Shown here: positions 1 to 7,974 of the stretch, piece by piece | Layout: each line of letters starts with the position of its first letter | Numbering within the stretch: position 1 is the stretch's first letter | NCBI GenBank assembly: GCA_045580325.1 | Contig: JAZNNR010000007.1 | Location: 1 to 64,000 of the forward strand | Origin: SIG672 sp045580325 | GTDB taxonomy: Bacteria; Bacillota; Clostridia; Oscillospirales; CAG-272 | Length of the DNA: 64,000 bases | Reading direction: 5' to 3' | Made by a program: the position numbers and the translations under genes | Notes under the pieces: model-generated | The model's input: the letters and a program-made list of their open reading frames with translations, nothing else | The model's database searches: none | Told to the model about the DNA's origin: nothing

Positions 1-15
1 TACCCTCATTTGGCG

Positions 16-207
16 TTAAGCATCAGCCTTGTTTACCTCAATGATAGTCTTGCCGTTGTATGTGCCGCAGGCGCTGCAAACCTGGTGCGCAGCCTTATAT
101 TCGCCACACTTAGGGCATTTCTGAATTGCGGGTGCATCAATCTTCCAAACGCTTGAACGTCTCTTGTCGCGTCTTGCTTTCGATACTTTTCTCTTTGGTA
201 CTGCCAT
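16..207 (-). CDS. rpmF: 50S ribosomal protein L32
   Basis: Small protein of the large ribosomal subunit, 63 residues, the usual length for bacterial L32. The N-terminus is the typical basic AVPKRKVSKARRDKRR stretch. A zinc ribbon is formed by Cys31, Cys34, Cys44 and Cys47, so this is the zinc-binding (C+) form. The ATG follows a strong GGGAGGTG ribosome site. It lies directly downstream of the DUF177 gene, the common bacterial pairing, but also has its own consensus promoter at 251-279. Confidence 0.98.
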   Translation of the reverse strand: MAVPKRKVSKARRDKRRSSVWKIDAPAIQKCPKCGEYKAAHQVCSACGTYNGKTIIEVNKADA

Positions 208-250
208 TTATAAACACCTCCCGAATTATTTCTAAAATTTCCTAAACTGT

Positions 251-279
251 ATTATACACCAAATATTTTTATTTGTCAA
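251..279 (-). promoter_or_regulatory. Sigma-A-type promoter for rpmF
   Basis: On the minus strand, TTGACA (279-274) and TATAAT (256-251) are separated by exactly 17 bases. The -35 box overlaps the last codons of the DUF177 gene, so rpmF can be transcribed independently of it. Match by eye to the housekeeping consensus; perfect at both boxes. Confidence 0.85.
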
Positions 280-766
280 GTAGTTTCGCGAGAATTTCGA
301 GTCTTGGATCGATTTCTTTTTTCTCGCAGGAGCATTTTCCGTGATTTAAGTTCTTTCCGCACATAGAGCAGAGGCCCTCGCAGTCCTCTTTGCAGAGGAT
401 TCTAAGCGGAAAATCGAGTATAACCGCCTCGTTTATCGGCAGATCGCAGTCGATAGAGTTGTTTTCTATCAGAATGTAATCGTCTGTGTCCTCGTCGTTC
501 AGCGCACCTGCGACAGCAAGGGGCTCTTCTATATCGATCTCAAACACACCGACGACTTCCTCAAGGCATCTTGCACAGCTTGACACGTAGGGAAGGGACG
601 CGTGCAGAGAAAGGGTCATATATCCCGCACGGTTGTCCACCTTACCCGAAACCTTGCAGCCCTTTGTAAATTCAACGTCGGGCACGTCGGGCGTTTCCGA
701 CATTTCGTATTCAATTTTCACAGTAGAAACTTCTCCGCGAAGTATCGGACTAAGGTCGATAATCAT
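269..766 (-). CDS. DUF177 (YceD-like) protein upstream of rpmF
   Basis: 165-residue member of the DUF177/YceD family, which almost always sits before rpmF and is linked in the literature to large-subunit rRNA/ribosome accumulation; the molecular role is unclear. The C-terminal quarter is Cys-rich (about C125, C129, C133, C136, then C145 and C147) and looks like a metal-binding knuckle. A longer reading frame extends upstream to 847, but the ATG at 766 has a GTGGAGAT ribosome site and starts at the family-typical MIIDLSPIL, so I chose it. Its promoter is at 837-864. Confidence 0.9.
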   Translation of the reverse strand: MIIDLSPILRGEVSTVKIEYEMSETPDVPDVEFTKGCKVSGKVDNRAGYMTLSLHASLPYVSSCARCLEEVVGVFEIDIEEPLAVAGALNDEDTDDYILIENNSIDCDLPINEAVILDFPLRILCKEDCEGLCSMCGKNLNHGKCSCEKKEIDPRLEILAKLLDK

Positions 767-836
767 ATGATCTCCACTACATATTAAGAGTATAATAATG
801 CGCGATTTCGGTGTTTTGCGAAAAGGCGCAAAGTAT

Positions 837-864
837 ATTATACACATAAGTCCCGATTTGTCAA
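837..864 (-). promoter_or_regulatory. Sigma-A-type promoter for DUF177-rpmF
   Basis: Minus-strand TTGACA (864-859) and TATAAT (842-837) with a 16-base spacer, about 70 bases upstream of the chosen DUF177 start at 766. The downstream position supports 766 as the true start, because the longer frame would begin at the -10 box itself. Confidence 0.8.
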
Positions 865-954
865 TAAGAAATTATAAAATTTCCTTGAAAATCGCTGAAA
901 AATATCGAAAAACAGGTGCGTAAATGGTAAAAATAGGTATAAATTAAAAATATT

Positions 955-1671
955 TCAAAGAGCTCTCCTAAGAATTTCCATTATTTTCTTTTCCTCACGC
1001 GAGACCTTTACCTGCGTTATGCCGAGTGCATCGCCCGTCTGCTGCTGGGAAAGCTCACCGAAATAGCGAAGGCGCACTATCTCCTGCTGACGCGGGGAGA
1101 GCGTTGCTATTGCCTCGCGCAGAGCGATGCTGTCGGTCAGCTTTTCGAGGAGATTTTCTCTGTCGGCTATGAAATATTCAAGAGAAGCGTTGTCGTCGTC
1201 AGAGCCGACAGGCTCGCTAAGCGACCTCACGGGAAGCGCGGCGTCAAGCGCGAAAGCCACCTCTTCTACGGTCATATTACACATTTCGGCAAGCTCTTTT
1301 ACGGTCGGCTCTCTTTCGGACGAGGATAGAAAATTCTCTCTTGCGCGCATAATTACCCCTGCCGACTGCTTTACCGAGCGACCGACCTTGATAAGTCCGT
1401 CGTCGCGCAGAAAACGCCGTATTTCTCCCACAATAAGAGGGACGGCATAGGTCGAAAACATACAGCCGAAGGAAAAATCGAAGCTCCGAGCCGCGCGCAT
1501 AAGACCGATAGCGCCTATCTGTACAAGGTCCTCGTATTCGGTACCGCGACCGCAAAATCTCATTGCTACGCTTTTCACAAGCCCCATATTCTGAGCAACT
1601 ATTTCATCAAGCGCACCCTCATCTCCCTCGGTGAGTCTTTTTATAAGTTCATTATTGTCGCATACCTTCAT
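955..1671 (-). CDS. sigF: RNA polymerase sporulation sigma factor SigF
   Basis: Sigma-70 family factor of 238 residues that directs early forespore transcription. Region 2 is visible as VAMRFCGRGTEYEDLVQIG and FSTYAVPLIVGEIRRFLRDD; region 4 ends with an HTH around SQQQTGDALGITQVKVSREE. Identity as SigF rather than SigG or SigB rests on position: it is the third gene of a spoIIAA-spoIIAB-sigF operon. The ATG has a GGAGG site seven bases upstream. Activity is expected to be held off by SpoIIAB until SpoIIAA is dephosphorylated. There is no clear terminator between its end and the next promoter at 864. Confidence 0.96.
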   Translation of the reverse strand: MKVCDNNELIKRLTEGDEGALDEIVAQNMGLVKSVAMRFCGRGTEYEDLVQIGAIGLMRAARSFDFSFGCMFSTYAVPLIVGEIRRFLRDDGLIKVGRSVKQSAGVIMRARENFLSSSEREPTVKELAEMCNMTVEEVAFALDAALPVRSLSEPVGSDDDNASLEYFIADRENLLEKLTDSIALREAIATLSPRQQEIVRLRYFGELSQQQTGDALGITQVKVSREEKKIMEILRRAL

Positions 1672-1704
1672 AAAGAAACCTCCGCTATCTGCTTTCGGCG
1701 AGAT

Positions 1705-2148
1705 CTATTCACCGAGTTTTATGTATATATCAAGCGTTGTTCCTTTTCCTACCTGCGATCTTACCTTTAGTTTCTTTGATAGTCCCTGCATTATTGCAAA
1801 TCCCATACCGCTGCGCTCACCCTGCTTGTCGGTCGTGTAAAAGGGGATCATAGCCTGCTCGATGTCCTCTATTCCGCAGCCCTTGTCCCTTATCTTTATG
1901 TGAATGCTTTTGTCATCGTAGCATTTCACCGACAAAAACACCTCGCCGAGAGTTTTTCTGTATGCGTGAACGACGCAGTTGGTTACAGCCTCCGAAATTA
2001 TTATTCTTATATCGGAAAGCTCCTCGAGTGTCGGGTCAAGCTGCGCGCAAAAGGCGCAAACAGCCTGCCTTGCAAAGCTTTCGTTCTGTGATAATGACAA
2101 AAAAGTGAGAGTCATACTGTTTATCAGTGTTTTTTTGTTTTTTTTCAT
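1705..2148 (-). CDS. spoIIAB: Anti-sigma F factor / serine kinase SpoIIAB
   Basis: 147-residue GHKL-fold protein that binds and inhibits SigF and phosphorylates SpoIIAA. ATP-site motifs are in order: N box EAVTNCVVHAY, G1 box DKGCGIED, G2 box SGMGFAIM. The N-terminus LTFLSLSQNESFAR matches the family start after a slightly longer lysine-rich lead. It sits between spoIIAA and sigF with 33-base gaps on each side, consistent with one transcript. Length is normal. Confidence 0.96.
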   Translation of the reverse strand: MKKNKKTLINSMTLTFLSLSQNESFARQAVCAFCAQLDPTLEELSDIRIIISEAVTNCVVHAYRKTLGEVFLSVKCYDDKSIHIKIRDKGCGIEDIEQAMIPFYTTDKQGERSGMGFAIMQGLSKKLKVRSQVGKGTTLDIYIKLGE

Positions 2149-2181
2149 TTTTATACCCTTTCTGTATCCTTTATTTTGTTT

Positions 2182-2517
2182 TTAGTTCGCTATTCCGGGG
2201 CTTTTTATTATCGGAATAAGTCTTTCTATACCCGCAAGGGCGAGTATCTTTTCGATTTCTCTTGATGGATTGACGATCTTGAGTACTCCGCCGACCTCGC
2301 GGACACTCGTATATCTGCCGAGTATAAGTCCGAGCCCCGAGGAATCCATAAAATCGACGTTGCCGACGTTCAGAAGGGCGACCTTCGGGCGATAATAGAA
2401 GATCGCCTTGTCTATTTCTCCTCTGATATATTTAGCGGTGTGGTGGTCAACGTCCCCTTCTATATCAATAAGGAGAGCATCTTTTTTCATCGTACATTTT
2501 ACGCTTGCTATTTCCAT
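2182..2517 (-). CDS. spoIIAA: Anti-sigma F factor antagonist SpoIIAA
   Basis: STAS-domain protein of 111 residues that, when unphosphorylated, displaces SigF from SpoIIAB. The phosphorylation loop reads VDFMDSSGLGLILGRY, with the target Ser in the conserved DSSG. The frame is open upstream to 2565, but the ATG at 2517 is preceded by AAAGGA and gives the family-normal length. The leader between it and the valS terminator (2567-2611) is only about 50 bases. I could not identify a SigH promoter there by eye. Confidence 0.95.
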   Translation of the reverse strand: MEIASVKCTMKKDALLIDIEGDVDHHTAKYIRGEIDKAIFYYRPKVALLNVGNVDFMDSSGLGLILGRYTSVREVGGVLKIVNPSREIEKILALAGIERLIPIIKSPGIAN

Positions 2518-2566
2518 ACGGCTTGTCCTTTCTTTTTTTATTCTTACTTGGGGTGAGGACAACAAA

Positions 2567-2611
2567 AAATGCAGTATCCTTGGTCCCCTCTGGGATAAGG
2601 ATACTGCATTT
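2567..2611 (-). terminator. Rho-independent terminator after valS
   Basis: Perfect 15-bp inverted repeat (arms 2567-2581 and 2597-2611, AATGCAGTATCCT core) with a 15-base loop. Read on the minus strand it is followed by a T run. It lies 27 bases past the valS stop and immediately before the spoIIA operon, separating the two units. Confidence 0.9.
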
Positions 2612-2637
2612 AGTATGAAAAATTTGTCAAAATAAGG

Positions 2638-5268
2638 TCAGTTTTTAAATTTTTCGATTGCGTTCATTATTTTTTCAAGAGTATCGCGGTATTTAGTCAG
2701 CTTTGCTCTTTCTCCTTCGACAACCTGCGCGGGAGCTTTTGCAACAAATCCCTCGTTTGAAAGCTTCTTTTCAAGTCTTTCGATCTCGAAGAGAGTGTTC
2801 TTCTTTTCACCTTCAAGACGGGCAAGCTCCTTTTCGAAGTCTATCATTTCGGCAAGCGGAATGTAAACTACCGCATTTTCTGTAACCGTTTGAACAGACT
2901 TGTCGTCGTGATACTCGGAAAGAACGGTAAGAGAGGAAGCAGATGCGAGCTTAATGAAGAACGCCTCTGTCTTCTCGTTATAAATATCGGTACGCTCGGA
3001 AACTATCGTGAGTGCCGCCTTCTTTGACGGGGGAACGTTCATTTCGCTGCGCAGATTACGGATAGCGCGGATAGTCGCGATAAGCGATGCCATACGCTCC
3101 TCGTCCTCGGCAAAGCAAAGCGTTTCGCTGTACCTTGGATAGTCGCTTATCATAATGCTATCGCCCGTGTGAGGAAGCGACTGCCAGATCTCTTCGGTAA
3201 TGAAGGGCATAAACGGATGGAGAAGCTTGAGCGTTTCGGAAAGAACGTAAACGAGAACGTTCTGCGCTACGATATTGCTTTCGCTGCCCTTGTCGTTAAG
3301 ACGGGGCTTTACAAGCTCGATATACCAATCGCAGAATACGTCCCAAATGAAATCGTACAGCTTGGAAAGGCTGACGCCAAGCTCAAAGTTGTCGAGATTG
3401 GTCGTAACCTCACGGCAGAGAGTGTTGAATCTGGAGATTATCCACTTGTCCTCAAGCTCAAGCTTGTCGCTGCTCGGAAGAGCCGCCTCTTCGATAGTGA
3501 GATTCATAAGAACGAATCTTGCTGCGTTCCATATCTTGTTGTTGAAGTTACGTGCGGCTTCTATCTTTTCGCTCGAGAAACGCATATCGTTTCCGGGGCT
3601 GTTACCCGTAGCGAGAGCGAAACGGAGAGCGTCTGCACCGTAGGAAGCGATTATCTCAAGCGGGTCGATACCGTTACCGAGCGACTTGGACATCTTTCTG
3701 CCCTGTGCATCACGTACAAGACCGTGAATAAATACGGTAGAGAAGGGCTTTTCACCCATATGCTCAAGTCCCGAGAATATCATACGGGAAACCCAGAACG
3801 TGATAATATCGTATCCTGTAACGAGTACGTTTGTGGGATAGTATTTCTTAAGATCCTCGGTGCTTTCAGGCCAACCGAGAGTAGAGAAGGGCCAGAGGGC
3901 TGATGAGAACCAGGTGTCAAGCACGTCGCTGTCCTGATGGACCTTGCCGCCGCACTTCGGACATACTGTGATGTCTTCCTTGGATACTGTCATTTCACCG
4001 CAGGTGTCGCAGTAGAATGCAGGAATTCTGTGTCCCCACCAAAGCTGACGGGAGATACACCAGTCAAGGATATTGTTCATCCAGTTGAAATAATTTTTGG
4101 AGAAGCGCTCGGGAACGAATCTTACGGAGCCGTTTTCAACAGCCTCGATAGCAGGCTCTGCGAGAGGCTTCATCTTAACAAACCACTGATCAGAGGTAAG
4201 AGGCTCGACCGTTGTTCCGCAGCGGTAACACACGCCTACGTTGTGGTCGTGAGGAACGACCTTTACAAGATAGCCCTCTGCTTCAAGATCTGCGACAAGC
4301 GCTTTACGGCACTCGTAGCGGTCCATACCCTCGTATTTTCCGGCGTAGCTGTTCATCGTAGCGTCGTCATTCATAACCTTGATCTGCTCGAGATCATGAC
4401 GCTGACCTACCATAAAGTCGTTGGGGTCGTGTGCAGGTGTGATCTTAACACAGCCCGTACCGAAGCCGATCTCAACGTAATCGTCGGCAATAACGGGAAT
4501 TTCTCTGCCTACTACGGGGAGAATGAGAGTCTTGCCGATGAGATGCTTCATATTTTCATCTTCGGGGTTTACAGCAACTGCGGTATCGCCGAACATCGTT
4601 TCGGGACGTGTGGTAGCTACCTCAACGTAGCCGTCCTCACCCTTGATAGGATACTTGATGTGCCAGAAAAATCCGGGCTGATCCTTGTATTCAACCTCTG
4701 CGTCCGAAAGAGCTGTAAGACATCTGGGGCACCAGTTGATTATTCTGTTTCCGCGATAGATAAGTCCCTTGTTGTAGAGATTTACGAAAACCTCGCGGAC
4801 AGCCTTCGAGCAGCCTTCGTCCATAGTGAAGCGCTGACGGCTCCAGTCGCAGGACGCGCCGAGCTTTTTGAGCTGACCTGTGATCCTGTTTTCGTAGGTA
4901 TCCTTCCACGCCCAGACTCTCTCGAGGAATTTTTCTCTTCCGAGGTCGTAACGTGTGAGCTTTTCGTCAACACGGAGTCTTTCCTCGACCTTTATCTGTG
5001 TTGCAATACCCGCGTGGTCTGTTCCGGGAACCCAAAGGGTGTTAAAGCCCTGCATTCTCTTGTAACGGACGAGTATGTCCTGAAGAGTTTCGTCGAGGGC
5101 GTGTCCCATATGGAGCTGACCTGTTACGTTAGGCGGGGGAATGACTATCGAGAACGACGGTCTGTTGTCGTGTACGTCGGGAGTAAAGTATCCGCTGTCA
5201 TTCCAAAATTTATACAGCCGTTCTTCTATTTCGGACGGCGCATATGTTTTGGCAAGTTCTTTTCTCAT
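2638..5268 (-). CDS. valS: Valyl-tRNA synthetase
   Basis: Class I aminoacyl-tRNA synthetase of 876 residues charging tRNA-Val. The HIGH motif is HMGH at residues 53-56 inside IPPPNVTGQLHMGHA; KMSKS is at 525-529. Editing-domain sequence (TTRPETMFGDTAVAVNPED) and a C-terminal coiled-coil arm (last about 60 residues, Lys/Glu rich) are present, as in bacterial ValRS. Length is normal. The start ATG has AAAGGATAGG upstream. Transcription begins from the promoter at 5362-5390 and passes through a terminator-like leader hairpin; no T-box conserved sequence was found. Confidence 0.98.
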   Translation of the reverse strand: MRKELAKTYAPSEIEERLYKFWNDSGYFTPDVHDNRPSFSIVIPPPNVTGQLHMGHALDETLQDILVRYKRMQGFNTLWVPGTDHAGIATQIKVEERLRVDEKLTRYDLGREKFLERVWAWKDTYENRITGQLKKLGASCDWSRQRFTMDEGCSKAVREVFVNLYNKGLIYRGNRIINWCPRCLTALSDAEVEYKDQPGFFWHIKYPIKGEDGYVEVATTRPETMFGDTAVAVNPEDENMKHLIGKTLILPVVGREIPVIADDYVEIGFGTGCVKITPAHDPNDFMVGQRHDLEQIKVMNDDATMNSYAGKYEGMDRYECRKALVADLEAEGYLVKVVPHDHNVGVCYRCGTTVEPLTSDQWFVKMKPLAEPAIEAVENGSVRFVPERFSKNYFNWMNNILDWCISRQLWWGHRIPAFYCDTCGEMTVSKEDITVCPKCGGKVHQDSDVLDTWFSSALWPFSTLGWPESTEDLKKYYPTNVLVTGYDIITFWVSRMIFSGLEHMGEKPFSTVFIHGLVRDAQGRKMSKSLGNGIDPLEIIASYGADALRFALATGNSPGNDMRFSSEKIEAARNFNNKIWNAARFVLMNLTIEEAALPSSDKLELEDKWIISRFNTLCREVTTNLDNFELGVSLSKLYDFIWDVFCDWYIELVKPRLNDKGSESNIVAQNVLVYVLSETLKLLHPFMPFITEEIWQSLPHTGDSIMISDYPRYSETLCFAEDEERMASLIATIRAIRNLRSEMNVPPSKKAALTIVSERTDIYNEKTEAFFIKLASASSLTVLSEYHDDKSVQTVTENAVVYIPLAEMIDFEKELARLEGEKKNTLFEIERLEKKLSNEGFVAKAPAQVVEGERAKLTKYRDTLEKIMNAIEKFKN

Positions 5269-5297
5269 TGTTTTTTCCTATCCTTTCCAGATAAAAA

Positions 5298-5352
5298 CCG
5301 ATAAAAGCGGAGAAAACCGCCCTATCGGACTAAAATGATAATATTTTCCGAT
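5298..5352 (-). promoter_or_regulatory. Possible attenuator leader of valS
   Basis: On the minus-strand RNA, CCGATA (5328-5323) pairs with TATCGG (5303-5298) around an inner GCGG/CCGC stem and is followed by TTTTT: a terminator shape placed just before the valS ribosome site. Upstream, ATCGGA (5352-5347) can pair with TCCGAT (5329-5324), which would consume the 5' arm of that hairpin. The two structures exclude each other, the layout of an attenuator. Pairing is read by eye; the trigger is unknown and the leader is too short for a T-box. Confidence 0.5.
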
Positions 5353-5361
5353 TATTTAACT

Positions 5362-5390
5362 ATATTACCACACAATATTTCTTTTGTCAA
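5362..5390 (-). promoter_or_regulatory. Sigma-A-type promoter for valS
   Basis: Minus-strand TTGACA (5390-5385), 17-base spacer, TAATAT (5367-5362). It places the transcript start near 5355, giving a leader of about 87 bases that holds the candidate attenuator. With the divergent ruvC promoter it accounts for the 300-base gap 5269-5572. Confidence 0.75.
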
Positions 5391-5469
5391 CTGTTTTTGT
5401 CCTAATTTTCGGTAATCGTTTTTCTAAATATATATAATATATTTTAATATAAAAATTTACAAAAAACCT

Positions 5470-5498
5470 TTGACATACAGGTACACTTGTGATATAAT
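5470..5498 (+). promoter_or_regulatory. Sigma-A-type promoter for the ruvCAB operon
   Basis: Perfect TTGACA (5470-5475), 17-base spacer, perfect TATAAT (5493-5498), about 75 bases before the ruvC start. No LexA-type operator (GAAC-N4-GTTC) is visible around it, so SOS control is not evident from the sequence. Confidence 0.9.
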
Positions 5499-5572
5499 AA
5501 AACGATTAGTATGGGTATTTATCCCTTGTGTTTTATTTTGTGCGAAAAAAAGCGGAAAGAGGGTGGATTTTC

Positions 5573-6073
5573 TTGATAATTCTCGGCATAGATCCGGGTA
5601 TTGCGATAGTCGGATACGGGGTAATAGAATACAAAAACGCAAAATTCCGTGCCCTTGCTTACGGCGCTATCAGAACTCCCGCTCATACGCCCGTCGAGGA
5701 AAGACTCAAAACGATACACGAGCAGCTTTCCGAGATAATAGAAAAATTCTCACCCGATGAATTTGTGGTCGAGGAGCTCTTCTTTAACAGCAATACTACG
5801 ACCGCGATAGCGGTAGCCGAGGCGCGAGGCGTTATCCTTATGACAGCCTCCGAGTACGGTCTTAAGGTAAACGAATATACCCCTCTTCAGATAAAGCAGT
5901 CGGTCGTCGGATACGGAAAAGCCGAAAAATCACAGGTCATGCTGATGGTGAGAACTATTCTTAACCTGAAAGACCCACCGAAGCTCGACGATACAAACGA
6001 TGCTCTTGCCGCTGCAATATGCCACGCACACACGAGCGGCTCGAGGGTAAAGCAGTTCTATAATTTAAAATAA
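5573..6073 (+). CDS. ruvC: Crossover junction endodeoxyribonuclease RuvC
   Basis: Holliday junction resolvase, 166 residues. The acidic catalytic set is visible: Asp7 (LGIDPG), Glu67 (VVEELFF), Asp140 and Asp143 (LDDTNDALAAAICH). The frame is open from 5528, but the TTG at 5573 follows GAGGGTGG and starts exactly where the family does (IILGIDPG), so I take the TTG start. It is first in a ruvC-ruvA-ruvB operon with 19- and 22-base gaps. Confidence 0.95.
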   Translation: MIILGIDPGIAIVGYGVIEYKNAKFRALAYGAIRTPAHTPVEERLKTIHEQLSEIIEKFSPDEFVVEELFFNSNTTTAIAVAEARGVILMTASEYGLKVNEYTPLQIKQSVVGYGKAEKSQVMLMVRTILNLKDPPKLDDTNDALAAAICHAHTSGSRVKQFYNLK

Positions 6074-6092
6074 CTTAAACGGAGAAATAATT

Positions 6093-6698
6093 ATGTTTTA
6101 TTATATTTCGGGCATTCTTGCCCTTACTACGCCAACTATGGCGGTCATTGATTGCTCGGGTGTCGGATATAAGCTGACGATAAGTGCAAACACCCTGTCA
6201 AAGCTTGCGGGCAAGGACGGCACAAAGGTCAAGCTCTACACCTACTTCTCGGTAAGAGAGGACGCGCAAGAGCTTTACGGATTTTTCACCGAGGAAGAGC
6301 AGCTTGCGTTCACGATGCTGATCTCCGTGTCGGGTGTCGGACCCAAGGCGGCGATCGCAATACTGTCTGTGCTCACTCCCGAGAAGCTCTCACTTGCAAT
6401 TTCTACGGGCAACGCAAAGGAAATATCGAAGGCACAGGGAGTCGGCGCAAAGACTGCCGCAAGAGTTGTGCTTGAGCTTAAAGACAGCGCAGGCAAGCTC
6501 GCAGGGGGCAGCGACCTTTCTGCTTACGACAGCGTAGATACTGTTGTTGCCTCCGATTCCAAGCTCTCTGACGTAGAGGCGGCACTTACCGTTCTCGGAT
6601 ATTCGAGAAGCGAGGTGGCATTTGCCCTGCGAGGTGTTGACAAGAGCCTTGACGCAGAAGAAATAATAAGACTTGCACTTCGCAATCTTATGAAATAA
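6093..6698 (+). CDS. ruvA: Holliday junction branch migration protein RuvA
   Basis: 201-residue junction-binding subunit that docks the RuvB motor. The N-terminal OB domain starts MFYYISGILA; tandem helix-hairpin-helix signatures follow (SVSGVGPKAAIAILS and QGVGAKTAARVVLELKD, about residues 77-130). After a Ser/Asp-rich linker, the C-terminal domain III (VEAALTVLGYSRSEVAFAL) contacts RuvB. Length is normal. Preceded by GGAG. Confidence 0.97.
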   Translation: MFYYISGILALTTPTMAVIDCSGVGYKLTISANTLSKLAGKDGTKVKLYTYFSVREDAQELYGFFTEEEQLAFTMLISVSGVGPKAAIAILSVLTPEKLSLAISTGNAKEISKAQGVGAKTAARVVLELKDSAGKLAGGSDLSAYDSVDTVVASDSKLSDVEAALTVLGYSRSEVAFALRGVDKSLDAEEIIRLALRNLMK

Positions 6699-6720
6699 CA
6701 AGTGAAAGGAAGTTTTCAAA

Positions 6721-7785
6721 ATGGCAATAGATTACGAGTACGAAAACAGCGAAGATTTTGCATTTGAAAATCGGATACTTGATGCTGAATATTCGGAAAA
6801 TGACGTCGATACCGAGGTAACTCTGCGCCCGAAGCATCTCGAGGATTATATCGGACAAAATAAGGTCAAGGAAAATCTTAAGGTATATATAGAAGCCGCA
6901 AAGCAGAGAGGGGAAATGCTCGATCACGTGCTCCTTTACGGACCTCCCGGACTCGGTAAGACCACCCTTGCGGGAATAATTGCAAACGAGATGAACGTAA
7001 ATATCAGAATAACCTCGGGTCCCGCTATCGAAAAGCCGGGCGACCTCGTTGCGCTTCTTACAAATCTCAGCGATAACGATATTCTTTTTATAGACGAGAT
7101 ACACCGCCTTGCACGTACTGTTGAGGAGATACTCTATCCCGCTATGGAAGACTATGAAATAGACATAATAATCGGTAAAGGACCTGCGGCACGCTCTTTC
7201 AGAATGAAGCTTCCGAAGTTTACCCTTATCGGAGCGACCACCCGCGCAGGACAGCTCTCGACTCCTCTGCGCGACCGCTTCGGTGTGCTTTTCAAGCTTG
7301 AGCTTTACTCCCCCGAGGAGCTTGCGACCATCGTTTCGAGAAGCGCGCGTATCCTCGGATTTGACATCGACGACAGCGGAGCTTATCAGATAGCATCCTG
7401 CTCGCGCGGTACACCGAGAATTGCAAACAGACTTCTTAAAAGAACGCGCGACTTCGCACAGATAAGGGGTAACGGTGTTATCGACGGCAAAATTGCAAAG
7501 ATCGCTCTCGAAGCGCTCGAAATAGACCACCTTGGTCTTGATAACGTCGACAGACGTATGCTCGAGTCGATAATAAAATACTATAACGGCGGACCTGTCG
7601 GTCTTGATACCCTCGCTGCAACTATCGGTGAAGAGGCTGTAACTATCGAGGATGTTTATGAGCCTTATCTTATGCAGATAGGATTTTTGAGCCGTACACC
7701 TCGCGGCCGCTGCGTAACTAAGCTCGCATACGACCACCTCGGTATCCCATTCGGAGGAGAAGCCACACAAACATCGATTTTTTAG
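6721..7785 (+). CDS. ruvB: Holliday junction DNA helicase RuvB
   Basis: AAA+ branch migration motor, 354 residues. Walker A is GPPGLGKT (74-81), Walker B contains Asp125-Glu126 (FIDEIH), the sensor region reads GATTRAGQLSTPLRDRFG, and a C-terminal winged helix ends near LMQIGFLSRTPRGR. A roughly 20-residue acidic lead precedes the usual start of homology. Last gene of the ruv operon; it is followed at once by a cluster of hairpin repeats (7786-7960) that probably ends transcription. Confidence 0.98.
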   Translation: MAIDYEYENSEDFAFENRILDAEYSENDVDTEVTLRPKHLEDYIGQNKVKENLKVYIEAAKQRGEMLDHVLLYGPPGLGKTTLAGIIANEMNVNIRITSGPAIEKPGDLVALLTNLSDNDILFIDEIHRLARTVEEILYPAMEDYEIDIIIGKGPAARSFRMKLPKFTLIGATTRAGQLSTPLRDRFGVLFKLELYSPEELATIVSRSARILGFDIDDSGAYQIASCSRGTPRIANRLLKRTRDFAQIRGNGVIDGKIAKIALEALEIDHLGLDNVDRRMLESIIKYYNGGPVGLDTLAATIGEEAVTIEDVYEPYLMQIGFLSRTPRGRCVTKLAYDHLGIPFGGEATQTSIF

Positions 7786-7960
7786 GGGCGTTGCCCCTAT
7801 GACCCCACTCAAACCCTTTTTGTAAAAAGGGTTTGAGAATCCCAAAAACTTTACTGAAAAGGAAACTCTTTAAAAATCCCTTTAAGAAAAGTTTTTGAAG
7901 TTCTTAGAAACTTTTTTCAAAAAGTTTCTAAGCAGGGTCCAGGGACAGAGTCCCTGGGAG
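7786..7960 (+). repeat. Intergenic hairpin repeat cluster after ruvB
   Basis: A stack of inverted repeats: AGGGGCGTTGCCCCT right after the stop; CTCAAACCC/GGGTTTGAG (7808-7837, 14-bp arms); CTTAGAAACTTTTTTCAAAA AGTTTCTAAG (7903-7932); then GGGTCCAGGGACAGAGTCCCTGGG. The 7903 element is one of four related copies in the window (25917-25946, 26088-26117, and 34619-34648). They act plausibly as terminators or mRNA ends and are noncoding. Confidence 0.75.
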
Positions 7961-7974
7961 AAAGGAAATATAAA

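Noticed and set aside
3937..5304. 455-residue open frame antisense to valS
   Set aside because: Same explanation: shadow of a strongly biased gene. Its composition is Val/Cys/Arg rich and has no domain pattern.
5269..5361. T-box riboswitch ahead of valS
   Set aside because: The leader is too short, and the conserved TGGTACCGCG-type T-box sequence is absent. A simple attenuator fits better.
6688..7845. 385-residue open frame antisense to ruvB
   Set aside because: Overlaps the whole of ruvB, which has complete motifs; composition (Cys, Tyr and Arg rich) is that of a shadow frame.
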